56,229 bases of DNA, taken from the NCBI RefSeq assembly GCF_012932145.1, contig NZ_MWOK01000020.1, positions 1 to 56,229 of the forward strand, written 5' to 3'. The notes under the pieces were generated by a model. It saw nothing but the letters and a program-made list of their open reading frames with translations, was not told the DNA's origin and ran no database searches. Shown here in pieces: positions 8,310 to 17,206 of the stretch. Position 1 is the stretch's first letter. Every line of letters begins with the position of its first letter. The translations under genes were made by a program, and so were the position numbers. Source of the DNA: Acidovorax sp. SRB_14. Lineage in GTDB: Bacteria; Pseudomonadota; Gammaproteobacteria; Burkholderiales; Burkholderiaceae_C.

Positions 8310-9239
8310 TCAGGCGGCGCGCGCGGGCACGGCGTTGAACGTGCCGCTGAGCAGCTCTGGCAGGCGCGCTGTGCCCATCTTGAAGCCGCAGGCCTGGGCG
8401 TGACCGCCGCCGCCCATGCTCTCGGCCAGGGCGATGCAGTCGAAGTTGCGCTGCGAGCGCAGGCCGGCCTTCACTCCGCCGCTGCCGGCGCTCCACATCA
8501 GCGCAAACGTGCCGGTCTGGGCCGACAGCAGGTCGCCCACGAGGCTGTGGAACATGCCGGGGGCATTGACCATCAGGCCCGCGACGCCGTTGAACACCAG
8601 CGGCTGCGCGCCCTCGGCGATGTCGGCCGCGAGCTTGCGGTATTTCTCGTCCATGGCGGCGCCGCGCGCCATGAAGGCGTCGAGCTGCGCCGGGCTGTAG
8701 GCGGCGATCTCCTGCCAGCGCGCGAACTCTTGCGGCTCCATGTCGAGCGCCGACAGGAAGCCCGCGCTTTCGGCGAACTCCCACTTCCAGATGTCGCGGT
8801 CTTCGATGTACTTGAGCAGGGCCGGCATCGGCTGCTCGGGGTGGAAGAATTCCCACGCCAGGCGCGCGCCCGACTTGGTCATGTCGAAGTGCACCACGCC
8901 GCAACGGCAGGCAAAGCCCGTGAGCTTTTCGGCCGCGCTCTTGTGGTGGTCGAGCATGACGAGCTTGGCGGCGCGCTCTTCGATGCCGCGCAGGAGGTCG
9001 GCCGGGAACGAGAAGTCGAGGATGTAGACCGCGCGGCCCTCAAGCGCCGGCAGGTCGGCCAGCGCCTGGATTTCACCGTGGTCCAGCGCCAGGTACTGGG
9101 CGCTGTCGCCGTAATAGAGCCAGGCGGCGAGCGCCGCGCCAAACCCATCGGGGCAGCGGCGGCCGTGGTAGATGACCAGCGGCTGGGGATCGTTTTGGCT
9201 GGGGCCGACCGGCAGTCGCAGAGAAAAAAGAGGTTTCAT
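8310..9239 (-). CDS. DHH-family phosphoesterase
   Basis: Metal-dependent phosphoesterase of the DHH superfamily, 309 residues. An N-terminal CPDGF motif stands where other members have D-x-D; the signature LDHH follows a hydrophobic strand, and a C-terminal DHHA1-type motif GGGGHAQACGF is present. Relatives act on short oligonucleotides, cyclic dinucleotides or similar substrates; nothing here fixes the substrate. The start is ATG at 9237-9239, where the protein begins MKPLFSLRLP; upstream in-frame codons extend a basic low-complexity stretch and are less likely. It diverges from the small protein gene at 9385. Confidence 0.8.
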   Translation of the reverse strand: MKPLFSLRLPVGPSQNDPQPLVIYHGRRCPDGFGAALAAWLYYGDSAQYLALDHGEIQALADLPALEGRAVYILDFSFPADLLRGIEERAAKLVMLDHHKSAAEKLTGFACRCGVVHFDMTKSGARLAWEFFHPEQPMPALLKYIEDRDIWKWEFAESAGFLSALDMEPQEFARWQEIAAYSPAQLDAFMARGAAMDEKYRKLAADIAEGAQPLVFNGVAGLMVNAPGMFHSLVGDLLSAQTGTFALMWSAGSGGVKAGLRSQRNFDCIALAESMGGGGHAQACGFKMGTARLPELLSGTFNAVPARAA

Positions 9240-9384
9240 GGACCCAATTGTCACCGCGGCGGCAACGCACACCGCGCATAGGGGATGTGGTCTGACAGAC
9301 AGGGTCGCGCCACGCGCGCCCAATGGGACTTTGCCGCGCCACGGCGTGCGCATGCGATCGCCCATTTGTTTTGAAGGAGCAGAC

Positions 9385-9609
9385 ATGAGCCAACGAGCCA
9401 CCATCACCGGCCCCGTGACCTACACCCCCGGCGACGGCGCGCCGCTGACGATCCCGCTCGGGCCGGTGGACCTCGATTTCGCCCCCGACAGCGTCACGCT
9501 GAGCTGGACCGCAGACAACCAGGCCGCGGGCCTGACGGCGATCCCGCGCGACGAGTTCGACCGCTTCGTGCGCGAGGGCAGCATCCGCCTGTCCGCACAG
9601 GCCGCCTGA
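9385..9609 (+). CDS. Small conserved-type hypothetical protein
   Basis: A 74-residue protein with no recognised domain. ATG 9385 has an excellent GAAGGAG 5-10 nt upstream, which argues for real translation. The predicted structure is mostly beta, with alternating Thr/Val and hydrophobic residues, ending in a helix rich in charged residues (DEFDRFVREGSIRL). It has no signal peptide or membrane segment. It is followed 84 bp later by another small gene on the same strand. Confidence 0.6.
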   Translation: MSQRATITGPVTYTPGDGAPLTIPLGPVDLDFAPDSVTLSWTADNQAAGLTAIPRDEFDRFVREGSIRLSAQAA

Positions 9610-9693
9610 GAGCCCCCGCCAGCCCAGGCGGAGGGTGCTTGTGCCGTACCATTGGCACATGAGGTCCCATCCCGAGACCGACACGGAGGACGT

Positions 9694-9840
9694 ATGGCCA
9701 AAGGACAGATGCACAACAACAAGATGGCGAAAAAGCCCAAGAAAGACACCTCGCCGCCCAAGGAAGGCGGCTCGGTGTCCGACCGGCCCACGCCGCCCGT
9801 CACCGCCGTGGCGCCGCGCGGCAAGCTGAAGAACAAGTAA
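9694..9840 (+). CDS. Small basic hypothetical protein
   Basis: A 48-residue, strongly basic, Lys- and Pro-rich, probably unstructured protein beginning MAKGQMHNNKMAKKPKK. An ATG with GGAGGA 6-11 nt upstream and a strong intrinsic terminator 22 bp after the stop frame it as a compact, properly delimited gene. The basic N terminus could bind nucleic acid, but no family is recognised. Confidence 0.6.
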   Translation: MAKGQMHNNKMAKKPKKDTSPPKEGGSVSDRPTPPVTAVAPRGKLKNK

Positions 9841-9861
9841 GGCCCTGCGCCGGCCTGAAAC

Positions 9862-9903
9862 AAAGCACCCGGTGCTGCTATGCGGCGGCACCGGGTGCTT
9901 TTT
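9862..9903. terminator. Bidirectional intrinsic terminator
   Basis: Perfect 11-bp stem GCACCCGGTGC / GCACCGGGTGC (9865-9875, 9888-9898) with a 12-nt loop, preceded by AAA and followed by T5. It lies between the small basic protein gene and the convergent rbgA, so it can stop transcription from the left well and from the right more weakly. Confidence 0.85.
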
Positions 9904-9933
9904 CGTGGGCGTTCGCCACAACGCGGTGGCGGT

Positions 9934-10872
9934 TCAGCGCTGGCTGCGCTGGGGCTTGGCCTTGCGCGCTTCCTTGCGCGCCGCGCGCTCGGCCTCCTGC
10001 ACCGCGGCGACCGCGCTCCAGGCCTCGAACTCGGCCGGCACCTCCAGCGTGATGCGGCCCAGGATCGCGCTGCGGAAGTCGGTCAGAACGATCTCGGCCG
10101 TCTTCTGCAGGTTGACGCGCCCGCCGCCCTGCATGGCGCCGCGCTTCTTGCCGATGGCTTCGAGCAGCTCTTCGTCGTGCATCTGCGCCACCGCGTCGCT
10201 GGCCAGGCCGAGCCTGTAGCGCGCCTCCAGGAGCGGCGCGTAGTGCTGCTGCAGGCGGCGCAGCAGCTCCAGCGCCACCAGTTCCTCGTCGTAGGCATTG
10301 CGGCCGACGGCGCCGCTGGCGGCCAGGTGGTAGCCGCTTTGCTCGACGGTGATGCGCGGCCAGAGCATGCCGGGCGTATCCCACAGGTAGAAGTCGTCGG
10401 CCAGCACGATGCGCTGCTCGAGCTTGGTGATGCCGGCCTCGTCGCCGGTCTTGGCCTGGCGCTTGTCGCTGAGCGTGTTGATCAGCGTCGACTTGCCGAC
10501 GTTGGGCACGCCGCAGATCAGCACGCGCATCGGCTTGGCCATGCCGCCGCGGTTCGGCGCGAGCTGGTGGCAGCCGTCGATGAGCTTGCGCGCGGGCGCG
10601 GCATCCTGCGCGTCGAGCGCCACGGCGCGCGTGTCCGGCCGGGCGTTGTACCAGTCGAGCCACAGCGTGGTGCGCTCGGGGTCGGCCACGTCCTGCTTGT
10701 TGAGCACCTTGAGCGTGGGTTTGTGGCCCGTGAGCTCGGACAGCAGCGGGTTGGCGCTCGAGCCGGGCAGGCGCGCGTCCAGCACTTCGATCACCACGTC
10801 GATGTCTTTCACGCGCTCGGCAATGGCCTTGCGCGTCAGGTGCATGTGACCGGGAAACCACTGGATGGCCAT
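9934..10872 (-). CDS. ylqF: Ribosome biogenesis GTPase RbgA/YlqF
   Basis: Circularly permuted GTPase of 312 residues that acts in late assembly of the large ribosomal subunit. It starts with the family signature IQWFPGHM, has G4 (LNKQD) before G1 (GVPNVGKSTLIN) and G3 (DTPG), the order that defines permuted GTPases, and a helical C-terminal domain ending in a Lys/Arg-rich tail. The start is ATG at 10870-10872, directly before the AIQWFPGHM block; the open frame continues upstream but without similarity. It converges with the 9694 gene across a terminator and is divergent from the small membrane protein at 10955. Confidence 0.9.
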   Translation of the reverse strand: MAIQWFPGHMHLTRKAIAERVKDIDVVIEVLDARLPGSSANPLLSELTGHKPTLKVLNKQDVADPERTTLWLDWYNARPDTRAVALDAQDAAPARKLIDGCHQLAPNRGGMAKPMRVLICGVPNVGKSTLINTLSDKRQAKTGDEAGITKLEQRIVLADDFYLWDTPGMLWPRITVEQSGYHLAASGAVGRNAYDEELVALELLRRLQQHYAPLLEARYRLGLASDAVAQMHDEELLEAIGKKRGAMQGGGRVNLQKTAEIVLTDFRSAILGRITLEVPAEFEAWSAVAAVQEAERAARKEARKAKPQRSQR

Positions 10873-10954
10873 GGGGAGATCTTTCGCTTTTTCGGGGGGT
10901 CGGGGGGTGCCAAGGATAATCGCGCTCCCATCCCCGTGCCCTTGAACCTCTGCC

Positions 10955-11209
10955 ATGCCCCTGCCCAAGCCCCCTGCCCGACGCCCCCGCAACAAGGAAG
11001 ACAACGAACTGTTGATCAAGGGCATGACCTGCGCGCTGATCGGCGCCGTCGTGCTGCTGGCGCCCTATGTCGCCAAATCGGCCAGCGTGCAGGACCTCAT
11101 GCGCCAGGCCTACTTGGTCGGCTGGTTTGCGCTCATCCTGGGCTGCGCGTTTCTGGGGCGCTACGGCCTGCGGCGCCTCGCGGCCCACCGGTCGGCGCGC
11201 CCGCGCTGA
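10955..11209 (+). CDS. Small two-helix membrane protein
   Basis: An 84-residue hypothetical inner-membrane protein. The basic, Pro-rich N terminus (PKPPARRPRNK) is followed by two hydrophobic helices (about residues 24-41 and 53-68, the second GWFALILGCAFLG) and a basic C terminus, predicting both ends in the cytoplasm. A GATAAT at 10915-10920 is a credible -10 element 35 bp upstream. It converges with the FUSC gene. No family is recognised. Confidence 0.6.
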   Translation: MPLPKPPARRPRNKEDNELLIKGMTCALIGAVVLLAPYVAKSASVQDLMRQAYLVGWFALILGCAFLGRYGLRRLAAHRSARPR

Positions 11210-11248
11210 GCGCCGGCCCGGTCGGCGGCTGACCGCAGATTTCAAGCC

Positions 11249-11298
11249 AAATCGGCCTCCAGCGCTGATGCAGAAAGCGTCTACAACTATGTTTTTTG
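11249..11298 (+). repeat. Dispersed two-hairpin element, copy 4
   Basis: Starts AAATCGGCCTCCAGCGCT and continues with AAAGCGTCTACAACTATG. It overlaps the last codons and stop of the minus-strand FUSC gene (stop at 11287-11289), so the element supplies the 3' end of that gene. Confidence 0.75.
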
Positions 11299-13551
11299 AT
11301 TCTCCACCACCGGCGCTTCCGCGTCGACCGCGCCTGCCACGGGCAGGTCGGGCACGGTGGCCACGAGCGAGGCCAGCACCTGGTCGGCATCGGCACGCAT
11401 CAGGGCGGCCAGCTCCGTGGCCAGCCGCAGGCGGCGCAGCAGCCAGGCACTGAGGTCGCTCTCATACGGACTGGGCAGCGGCTCGGGCCCGGGCGACGCC
11501 CCGGCCTCGGGCGCGTCGGCGGGGGCCTTGCCCAGCAGCAGGGTGCCGATGCGCTCGGCCGCCTGCTCCAGCGGCGCCTGCACCTGTTCGGCCTGCAGCA
11601 GGCCACGGCGCAGCAGCAGCAGGGTCTTGACGGCCGTGAGCTGCGCCAGCAGCTGGTAGCCGCGCGCCTGCAGGTGCTCGAGCGCCGCCAGCGGCGGGCG
11701 CACGGCGCGCGGCTCGGCCAGCGAGCGCTGCGTGGCCTGCACCAGCGCCGAGAGGCTGTCGTAGGCCTCGCGCCGCGCCAGGCGCCAGGCCAGCTCGGGC
11801 GCGTTGTCCACCGCCTGCAGCTGGCCCAGGCCCAGCGACACGCGCGCATGCTGGGCCTGTGCGGCCAGCGTGCGCGCCACCAGCGCGGGCAGCTGCGTGC
11901 GCTCCCACGACGGCAGCACATAGGAAAAGGCCCAGGCGATGCCGGTGCCGATCAGCGTGTCGGCCACGCGCTCGAGCAGCGCAAACGCGGTGCTGCCCCC
12001 GTTGTTGAGCATGTGCGCCTGCAACAGGCCCAGCGTGGTCGCAGCCACTGCCGTGACCAGGTAGCGGCGCACCGCAAAGCCATGGGCCACGCCCTGCGCC
12101 AGCGTGATCCAGATGACCAGCGCCAGCGGCGGCAGGTGGGCCGACAGCAGGCCCAGCGCCAGCACGCAGCCCAGCAAGGTGCCCGCCACCCGGCTGTTGC
12201 GCCGCTCCAGCGTCTGCGCCAGGCTGCCGCGCAGCACCACCACGATCGTCACCAGCATCCAATAAGGATGTGTGCCCCAGGGCAGCAGCTGCGCCACGGC
12301 GTAGCCGGCCGCAATCGCCAGCGCGGCGCGCATGGCGTGGCGCAGCGCCGGCGCCTCCCAGCGCCACAGGCCGGCGAACGGCCGCCACGACCAGGTGGTC
12401 GGGCTGACAAACATCTGCCAGTTGGCGCGCACGACCGCCAGATCGGGCTCGGCCTCGCCGCGCGCCAGCGCGATCAGGCTCAGCACCTCGTCGTTGATGT
12501 GGCCGATGCGCGCGGCCAGGCCGCGCGCCAGCAGCGAGGGCGTGAAACCCGCACCTTCGGTCTCGTGGGGCAGCGCGGCGCCGACCAGCCGCGGGCGCAG
12601 GCTCGGGAACGGCGTAGGCCGGCGGCCCAGCAGCAAGGCATCGGCCAGCCGGGCTACCTCGGCGGTCAGGGCCTGCAGCACGGCGCGCTGGCCCGCCAGG
12701 GCCGACGCCTGGCCCGGCTGGGCGCGCACGGCGTCCAGGTCCAGCTCGCAGGCCAGCAGGTGGTCGCGCATTTCGAGCACCTGCACCAGCATGCCGACCA
12801 GGCGCTGGCGGCGCGGCGTGTTCGGCGACTCGAGCACGACGTCGCGCGCCGCCTGCAGCTGCTCGGCCAGGGCGGCATGCTGGCGCAGCAGCTGGCCCGT
12901 GAGCGGCGCCGGCGCGCTGCCGGGCCGGATCGGGGCGAACTGGCGCGCCTGCACGCGCAGCAGCGCGGCGACAGACAGCAAGGCGTCGGCCAGCAGCTGC
13001 ACGCGGTAGCGCGCGTTGAACAGCCGGTTGATCAGCAGCGCATACGGCAGGTAGAGCACCGCGCCGAGGCCGAAATACAGCGTGGTCGACAGCGCCGCCG
13101 CCAGGGCGTCGCCCCCCTGGTGGACCGGCACGGCCATGGCGAACACCGTGGCCAGCATGATCGCGATGGCGACCGGCGCGCCGCGTTTGCCCCAGGCCAT
13201 GCCCAGAAAGACCAGGAAGGTGGCCGGCACCAGCAGCAGGCCCAGCGCCAGCGGGGAGGCGTACAGCAGCTGCACCGCAAAGAACAGCGGCATGCTCAGC
13301 AGCGGGGCCGGGAGCATCTGCCAGAACTTGCCGCGCTGCGGTGCCACGTTGTCGGGCGGAATCGCCACGATCACGCCCACGGTGGCCGTCGCTGCCGCGA
13401 GCGCGCCCAGCCACAGGTGCACCGCGGTCGAGATCAGCAGCAGGCCCAGGGCCCCGGCCAGGCCGTTGAGCACGTAATGGCTCAGGGCCACGCGCCGCAT
13501 CGCACGGATGCGTGCCGCCATGCGCAGGCGCAGTGCGGTGCGGGTGCTCAT
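11287..13551 (-). CDS. FUSC family (YccS/AaeB-like) inner-membrane protein
   Basis: A large membrane protein of 754 residues with the aromatic-acid exporter/FUSC arrangement: an N-terminal block of about five to six helices (residues 20-190), a cytoplasmic helical region of about 200 residues, a second helix block containing WMLVTIVVVLRGSLAQTLERR (central pore-like FUSC motif) and a long soluble C-terminal tail. Relatives export hydroxylated aromatic acids or have unknown substrates. ATG at 13551 lies 31 nt downstream of the gshA stop, so it probably shares the gshA transcript. The stop codon lies inside a dispersed element. Confidence 0.85.
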   Translation of the reverse strand: MSTRTALRLRMAARIRAMRRVALSHYVLNGLAGALGLLLISTAVHLWLGALAAATATVGVIVAIPPDNVAPQRGKFWQMLPAPLLSMPLFFAVQLLYASPLALGLLLVPATFLVFLGMAWGKRGAPVAIAIMLATVFAMAVPVHQGGDALAAALSTTLYFGLGAVLYLPYALLINRLFNARYRVQLLADALLSVAALLRVQARQFAPIRPGSAPAPLTGQLLRQHAALAEQLQAARDVVLESPNTPRRQRLVGMLVQVLEMRDHLLACELDLDAVRAQPGQASALAGQRAVLQALTAEVARLADALLLGRRPTPFPSLRPRLVGAALPHETEGAGFTPSLLARGLAARIGHINDEVLSLIALARGEAEPDLAVVRANWQMFVSPTTWSWRPFAGLWRWEAPALRHAMRAALAIAAGYAVAQLLPWGTHPYWMLVTIVVVLRGSLAQTLERRNSRVAGTLLGCVLALGLLSAHLPPLALVIWITLAQGVAHGFAVRRYLVTAVAATTLGLLQAHMLNNGGSTAFALLERVADTLIGTGIAWAFSYVLPSWERTQLPALVARTLAAQAQHARVSLGLGQLQAVDNAPELAWRLARREAYDSLSALVQATQRSLAEPRAVRPPLAALEHLQARGYQLLAQLTAVKTLLLLRRGLLQAEQVQAPLEQAAERIGTLLLGKAPADAPEAGASPGPEPLPSPYESDLSAWLLRRLRLATELAALMRADADQVLASLVATVPDLPVAGAVDAEAPVVENQKT

Positions 13552-13582
13552 GGCCGAATGCGCCGGTGCCCGCGGCGGCCGA

Positions 13583-15106
13583 TCAGCCCAGGCCCTGGGC
13601 GGCCATGTAGTGCTGGCGCCACTCTTCGAACGGCAGCGTGTCGCCATCCTCGATGGCCTTCTGGGCCGCCAGCGACTGCTCGGCCAGCGCGGCGTGGTGC
13701 GCCTGCTGCTCTGCGCTCCAGGGCAGGGCCAGCAGCGCGTCGCGCGCGCGCTCGGACTGGCCCAGCGCAAAGCCCGTGAAGCTGTTGCCGTGGGCGCGGG
13801 CCATCTGCGCGAGCACGCGCGCCGAGGGCGTTTGCGCCGGCTGCGCCAGCAGCGCGCACGCGCTGGCCAGGGCGGCTCTGTAGTCGCCGCTGGCGTGCGT
13901 GGCGTCGAGCGCTGCGGCCAGCGGCACGCATTCGCCCAGCACCTGCGCGGCCCAGTCGACCAGCGGCACGCTCTGCCCGTTGCGCAGCAGGCGCAGGCCG
14001 GGCTCGCGCCCGCGCGCGGCCGTGAGGTGCTGGTTGTGCTGGAGTTCGGTGATCTCGGCCGGCGTGTCGGGCGGGCTGTCGGACAGCAGGCAGTGCAGCA
14101 GGAACACGTCGAGCAGGCGCATGGTCTCGGCCGTGATGCCCACGGACACGAACGGGTCGAGGTCCATCAGGCGCACCTCGACATATTCGACGCCGCGCTC
14201 GCGCAGCGCGTGCAGCGGGCGCTCGCCGGGCTGGATCACGCGCTTGGGGCGGATCGTGCCGTAGAACTCGTTCTCGATCTGCAGCAGGCTGGTGCCCAGC
14301 TGGTTGTAGTCGCCGCCGGGGTTGCGGATGCCGACGGCCTCGTAGGCCGGATAGGGCTGCGTGAGCGCCTCGTGCAGCGAATCGGCGTAGCCCTGCAGGC
14401 CGTTGTAGCTCACGGCCAGCGTGGCCTGCGCGTCGCTCTGGTAGCCCAGGCGCCCCATGCGCAGCGACGTCGCATGCGGCAGGTACAGCGCCTGGTCGCT
14501 CAGGCGCTGCAGCGCGTGCGGGCGGCCCTGGGCAAAGCACGGGCACAGCGCGGGCGAGGCGCCGAACAGGTACAGCAGCACGAAGGCATGCCGGCGGAAG
14601 TTGCGGATCAGCGCGAAATACTGCTCGCTGTCCACGCCCGGCATGGACCAGTTGTAGTGGATGCCGCAGATGGTCTGCATGCGCCGGCCGTAGCGGTGGC
14701 CCAGTCCCATGCGGTAGACGCTCTTGGCGCGGCCGACGTTGGAGCTGCCGTAGCGCGCCAGCGGAATGGTCTCGTCGGTGGGCAGGCGGCACGGCATGCT
14801 CGACGCCCACAGCATCTCGTCGCCCTGCTCGCGCAGCGCGCGCAGCGCGAACTGGTGCACTTGCGTGAGCTCGTCCAGGCAGTCCTGCACGCCCCGGTGG
14901 GCGCCGGTGATCAGCTCGATCTGCGACTCGCTGTAGTCGGTGGTGATGTTCGGGTGCGTCAGCGCCGAGCCCAGCGCCGCGGGGTGCGGCGTCAGGGCCA
15001 GATCGCCGGTGGGCAGCACGCGCAGACCCTCTTTTTCGATGCCGCGGCGGATGCCCCCCAGGCGTTCGGGGGGCTGCGCGTCGATTCTTTGCTGCAAAGT
15101 GCTCAT
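13583..15106 (-). CDS. gshA: Glutamate--cysteine ligase
   Basis: ATP-dependent ligase for the first, rate-limiting step of glutathione synthesis, cytoplasmic. The 507 residues match the proteobacterial GshA type. Visible markers include GIEKEGLRV near the N terminus, the SESQIELIT segment, MLWASSMPCRLP, GIHYNWSMP and the PYPAYE-IRNPGGDYNQL region. It begins at an ATG with no other good start nearby. It is upstream of the FUSC gene in the same direction. In this window the formaldehyde pathway frmA-fghA also depends on glutathione. Confidence 0.93.
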   Translation of the reverse strand: MSTLQQRIDAQPPERLGGIRRGIEKEGLRVLPTGDLALTPHPAALGSALTHPNITTDYSESQIELITGAHRGVQDCLDELTQVHQFALRALREQGDEMLWASSMPCRLPTDETIPLARYGSSNVGRAKSVYRMGLGHRYGRRMQTICGIHYNWSMPGVDSEQYFALIRNFRRHAFVLLYLFGASPALCPCFAQGRPHALQRLSDQALYLPHATSLRMGRLGYQSDAQATLAVSYNGLQGYADSLHEALTQPYPAYEAVGIRNPGGDYNQLGTSLLQIENEFYGTIRPKRVIQPGERPLHALRERGVEYVEVRLMDLDPFVSVGITAETMRLLDVFLLHCLLSDSPPDTPAEITELQHNQHLTAARGREPGLRLLRNGQSVPLVDWAAQVLGECVPLAAALDATHASGDYRAALASACALLAQPAQTPSARVLAQMARAHGNSFTGFALGQSERARDALLALPWSAEQQAHHAALAEQSLAAQKAIEDGDTLPFEEWRQHYMAAQGLG

Positions 15107-15258
15107 GTGTCGTTGCCGATCTTTTTGGATCGGCCGGAACTTAGCACGGCCAGCGCGGGCCTGCTTGGCGCTGACTCAAGGGCTGCGCGGATGGCGGAAA
15201 ACCCGCAGCGGGCCAGCACAGCACCGGTAAAGTGTGCTGCACAGGCCCGGTGCGCGGC

Positions 15259-16167
15259 TCAGCCGCGGGCCGCCAGCGCCTTCTGCACCTCGGCGCTGCC
15301 CTGCGCGGCGCCGCTGGCGGGCACCTGCTCGCCGGCGCGCGCCGTGACCTCGGCCAGGCGCGCGGCGAGCTGCTCGGGCACATCGGCGCCCAAGCCCAGA
15401 TGGATGCCCTGCGTGAGCGTGATGTGCGCGGCCTCGAACGAGCCGGCGCCCGCGCACAGGACGGTGCGCGTGGGCGCGCTCTCGTGCGCCAGCACCAGCA
15501 TGGCGGGCACCACGGCCTCGGGCTGCAGGGCGTCGAGCACCTCTTGCGGCATCAGGCCCTCGGTCATGCGCGTGGCCGCCGTGGGCGCCAGGGCGTTGAC
15601 GCGGATGTTGTGCTTGCCGCCCTCGATCGCCAGCGTCTGCATCAGCCCCACCTGCGCCAGCTTGGCCGCCCCATAGTTGGCCTGGCCGAAGTTGCCGTAG
15701 AGGCCGGTGGACGAGGTCGTCATGACGATGCGGCCGTACTGCTGCGCCACCATGTGCGGCCACACGGCCTTGCAGCAGTGGGCCGCGCCCATCAGGTGCA
15801 CGTCAACCACCAGGCGGAAGTCGGCCATGTCCATCTTGGCGAACGATTTGTCGCGCAGGATGCCGGCGTTGTTGACCAGCACATCGACCCGGCCCCAGGC
15901 ATCGACGGCCTGCTGCACCATGGCCTGCACGGCGGCAAAGTCGGTCACCGACGCGCCATTGGCCAGCGCCTCGCCGCCGGCGGCGCGGATTTCGTCCACC
16001 ACCGCCTGCGCCGCGCTCGCCGAGCCCCCCTCGCCATGCACGCTGCCGCCGAGGTCGTTGACCAGCACCCTGGCGCCGCGTGCCGCCAATGCCAGCGCAT
16101 GCTGGCGGCCCAGGCCGCCGCCGGCGCCCGTCACGATGGCCACACGGCCCTTGAAATCGATGTCCAT
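15259..16167 (-). CDS. SDR family oxidoreductase
   Basis: NAD(P)-dependent short-chain dehydrogenase of 302 residues. It has the cofactor motif TGAGGGLG (residues 13-20), NNAG at 99-102, and the catalytic Ser152/Tyr165/Lys169 in a YGAAK context. The DFKGRVAIVTGAGGGLGR N terminus, the insert VNDLGGSVHGEGGSASAA and extended C terminus resemble the 3-hydroxyacyl-CoA dehydrogenase domain of peroxisomal multifunctional enzyme type 2, so an acyl-CoA or steroid-like substrate is plausible. The start is ATG at 16165-16167. It diverges from the NUDIX gene across about 140 bp with no obvious operator. Confidence 0.85.
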   Translation of the reverse strand: MDIDFKGRVAIVTGAGGGLGRQHALALAARGARVLVNDLGGSVHGEGGSASAAQAVVDEIRAAGGEALANGASVTDFAAVQAMVQQAVDAWGRVDVLVNNAGILRDKSFAKMDMADFRLVVDVHLMGAAHCCKAVWPHMVAQQYGRIVMTTSSTGLYGNFGQANYGAAKLAQVGLMQTLAIEGGKHNIRVNALAPTAATRMTEGLMPQEVLDALQPEAVVPAMLVLAHESAPTRTVLCAGAGSFEAAHITLTQGIHLGLGADVPEQLAARLAEVTARAGEQVPASGAAQGSAEVQKALAARG

Positions 16168-16306
16168 ACCGCAGTCGCTCCCTGATTCTGTGAATGTGGA
16201 AAATGGGCGCCACCGCTTGCGGCTGCGCCCCGCGCCGCACTCTACGCCACCCCCCAGCGCCCACCAGTCCACCGCGTGACTGCCGGCGCCGCCGAAAGCC
16301 CATGCC

Positions 16307-17191
16307 ATGCAGCCCGCTGCCCACGCCGCCCCCGAAACGCCCCGCGCCTCCGCCACGGTGGTCTTGCTGCGCGACACGCCGGAGCAGATGCAGGTGCTGC
16401 TGCTGCGCCGCCATGCCAAGGCCTCGAACATGGCGGGCGTCTATGTGTTCCCCGGCGGCAAGCTCGACGCCGCGGACGCGCAACTCGATGCCGCCACCTG
16501 CCTGGACCAGGCGCCTAGCGCGCTGCAGGCCGGCCTGAACGAGCCGGGCACCGACGCGCCCACCGCGGCCGGCCTCTACGTGGCGGCGCTGCGCGAGGCG
16601 CTCGAGGAATGCGGCCTGCTGCTGGCCGAGCCGGCCGGCGCGCCGCAGCGCGTCGATGCGCTGCGCGCCCGCGCGCTGCTGCAGGCCGGGCTGCCGTTCG
16701 CCGCGGTGCTGGCCACGCTGGGGCTGCGCCTGCAGACGCGCCAGCTCGCGCCGTGGTCGCGCTGGATCACGCCGCTGGCGCCGTCGATGGCCTCGCGGCG
16801 CTTTGACACGCGCTTTTTCGTGGCCCAGGCGCCGGCCGACCAGACCGCCCTGCACGACAACGCGGAAACCACCGACAGCGTGTGGCTTGCGCCGCGCACG
16901 GCGCTGGAGCAGTACCGCGACGGCCGCATCGACCTGGCGCCGCCGCAGATCATGAGCCTGGCGCACCTGGCACGCCACGCGAACGTGCGCAGCGTGCTCG
17001 ATGCCGCGCGCCGCCAGCGCCCGCCCACCATCCTGCCCGAGGCGTTCGACCGCGATGGCCTGCGCGTGATTTGCTACCCCGGCGACGCGCGCCACACGGT
17101 GCCCGAGCGCGCGCTGCCCGGCCCGACGCGGCTGTGCCTGCGCGAGCGCCGCTTCGTGCCGGAGGACGGGTTCGACGCGCTGTTCGACTGA
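16307..17191 (+). CDS. NUDIX hydrolase
   Basis: A 294-residue pyrophosphohydrolase. The Nudix box is split: PGGKLDAAD is separated from REALEECGLLLAE by about 40 extra residues, an insertion like that in NUDT19/NUDT7-type enzymes, many of which act on CoA or acyl-CoA. The catalytic RExxEExG residues are intact. It diverges from the SDR that resembles acyl-CoA-processing dehydrogenases, which fits a CoA-related role but does not prove it. It converges with the aminotransferase gene, 15 bp away. Confidence 0.85.
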   Translation: MQPAAHAAPETPRASATVVLLRDTPEQMQVLLLRRHAKASNMAGVYVFPGGKLDAADAQLDAATCLDQAPSALQAGLNEPGTDAPTAAGLYVAALREALEECGLLLAEPAGAPQRVDALRARALLQAGLPFAAVLATLGLRLQTRQLAPWSRWITPLAPSMASRRFDTRFFVAQAPADQTALHDNAETTDSVWLAPRTALEQYRDGRIDLAPPQIMSLAHLARHANVRSVLDAARRQRPPTILPEAFDRDGLRVICYPGDARHTVPERALPGPTRLCLRERRFVPEDGFDALFD

Positions 17192-17206
17192 GCGGCCTGC
17201 GCACAC

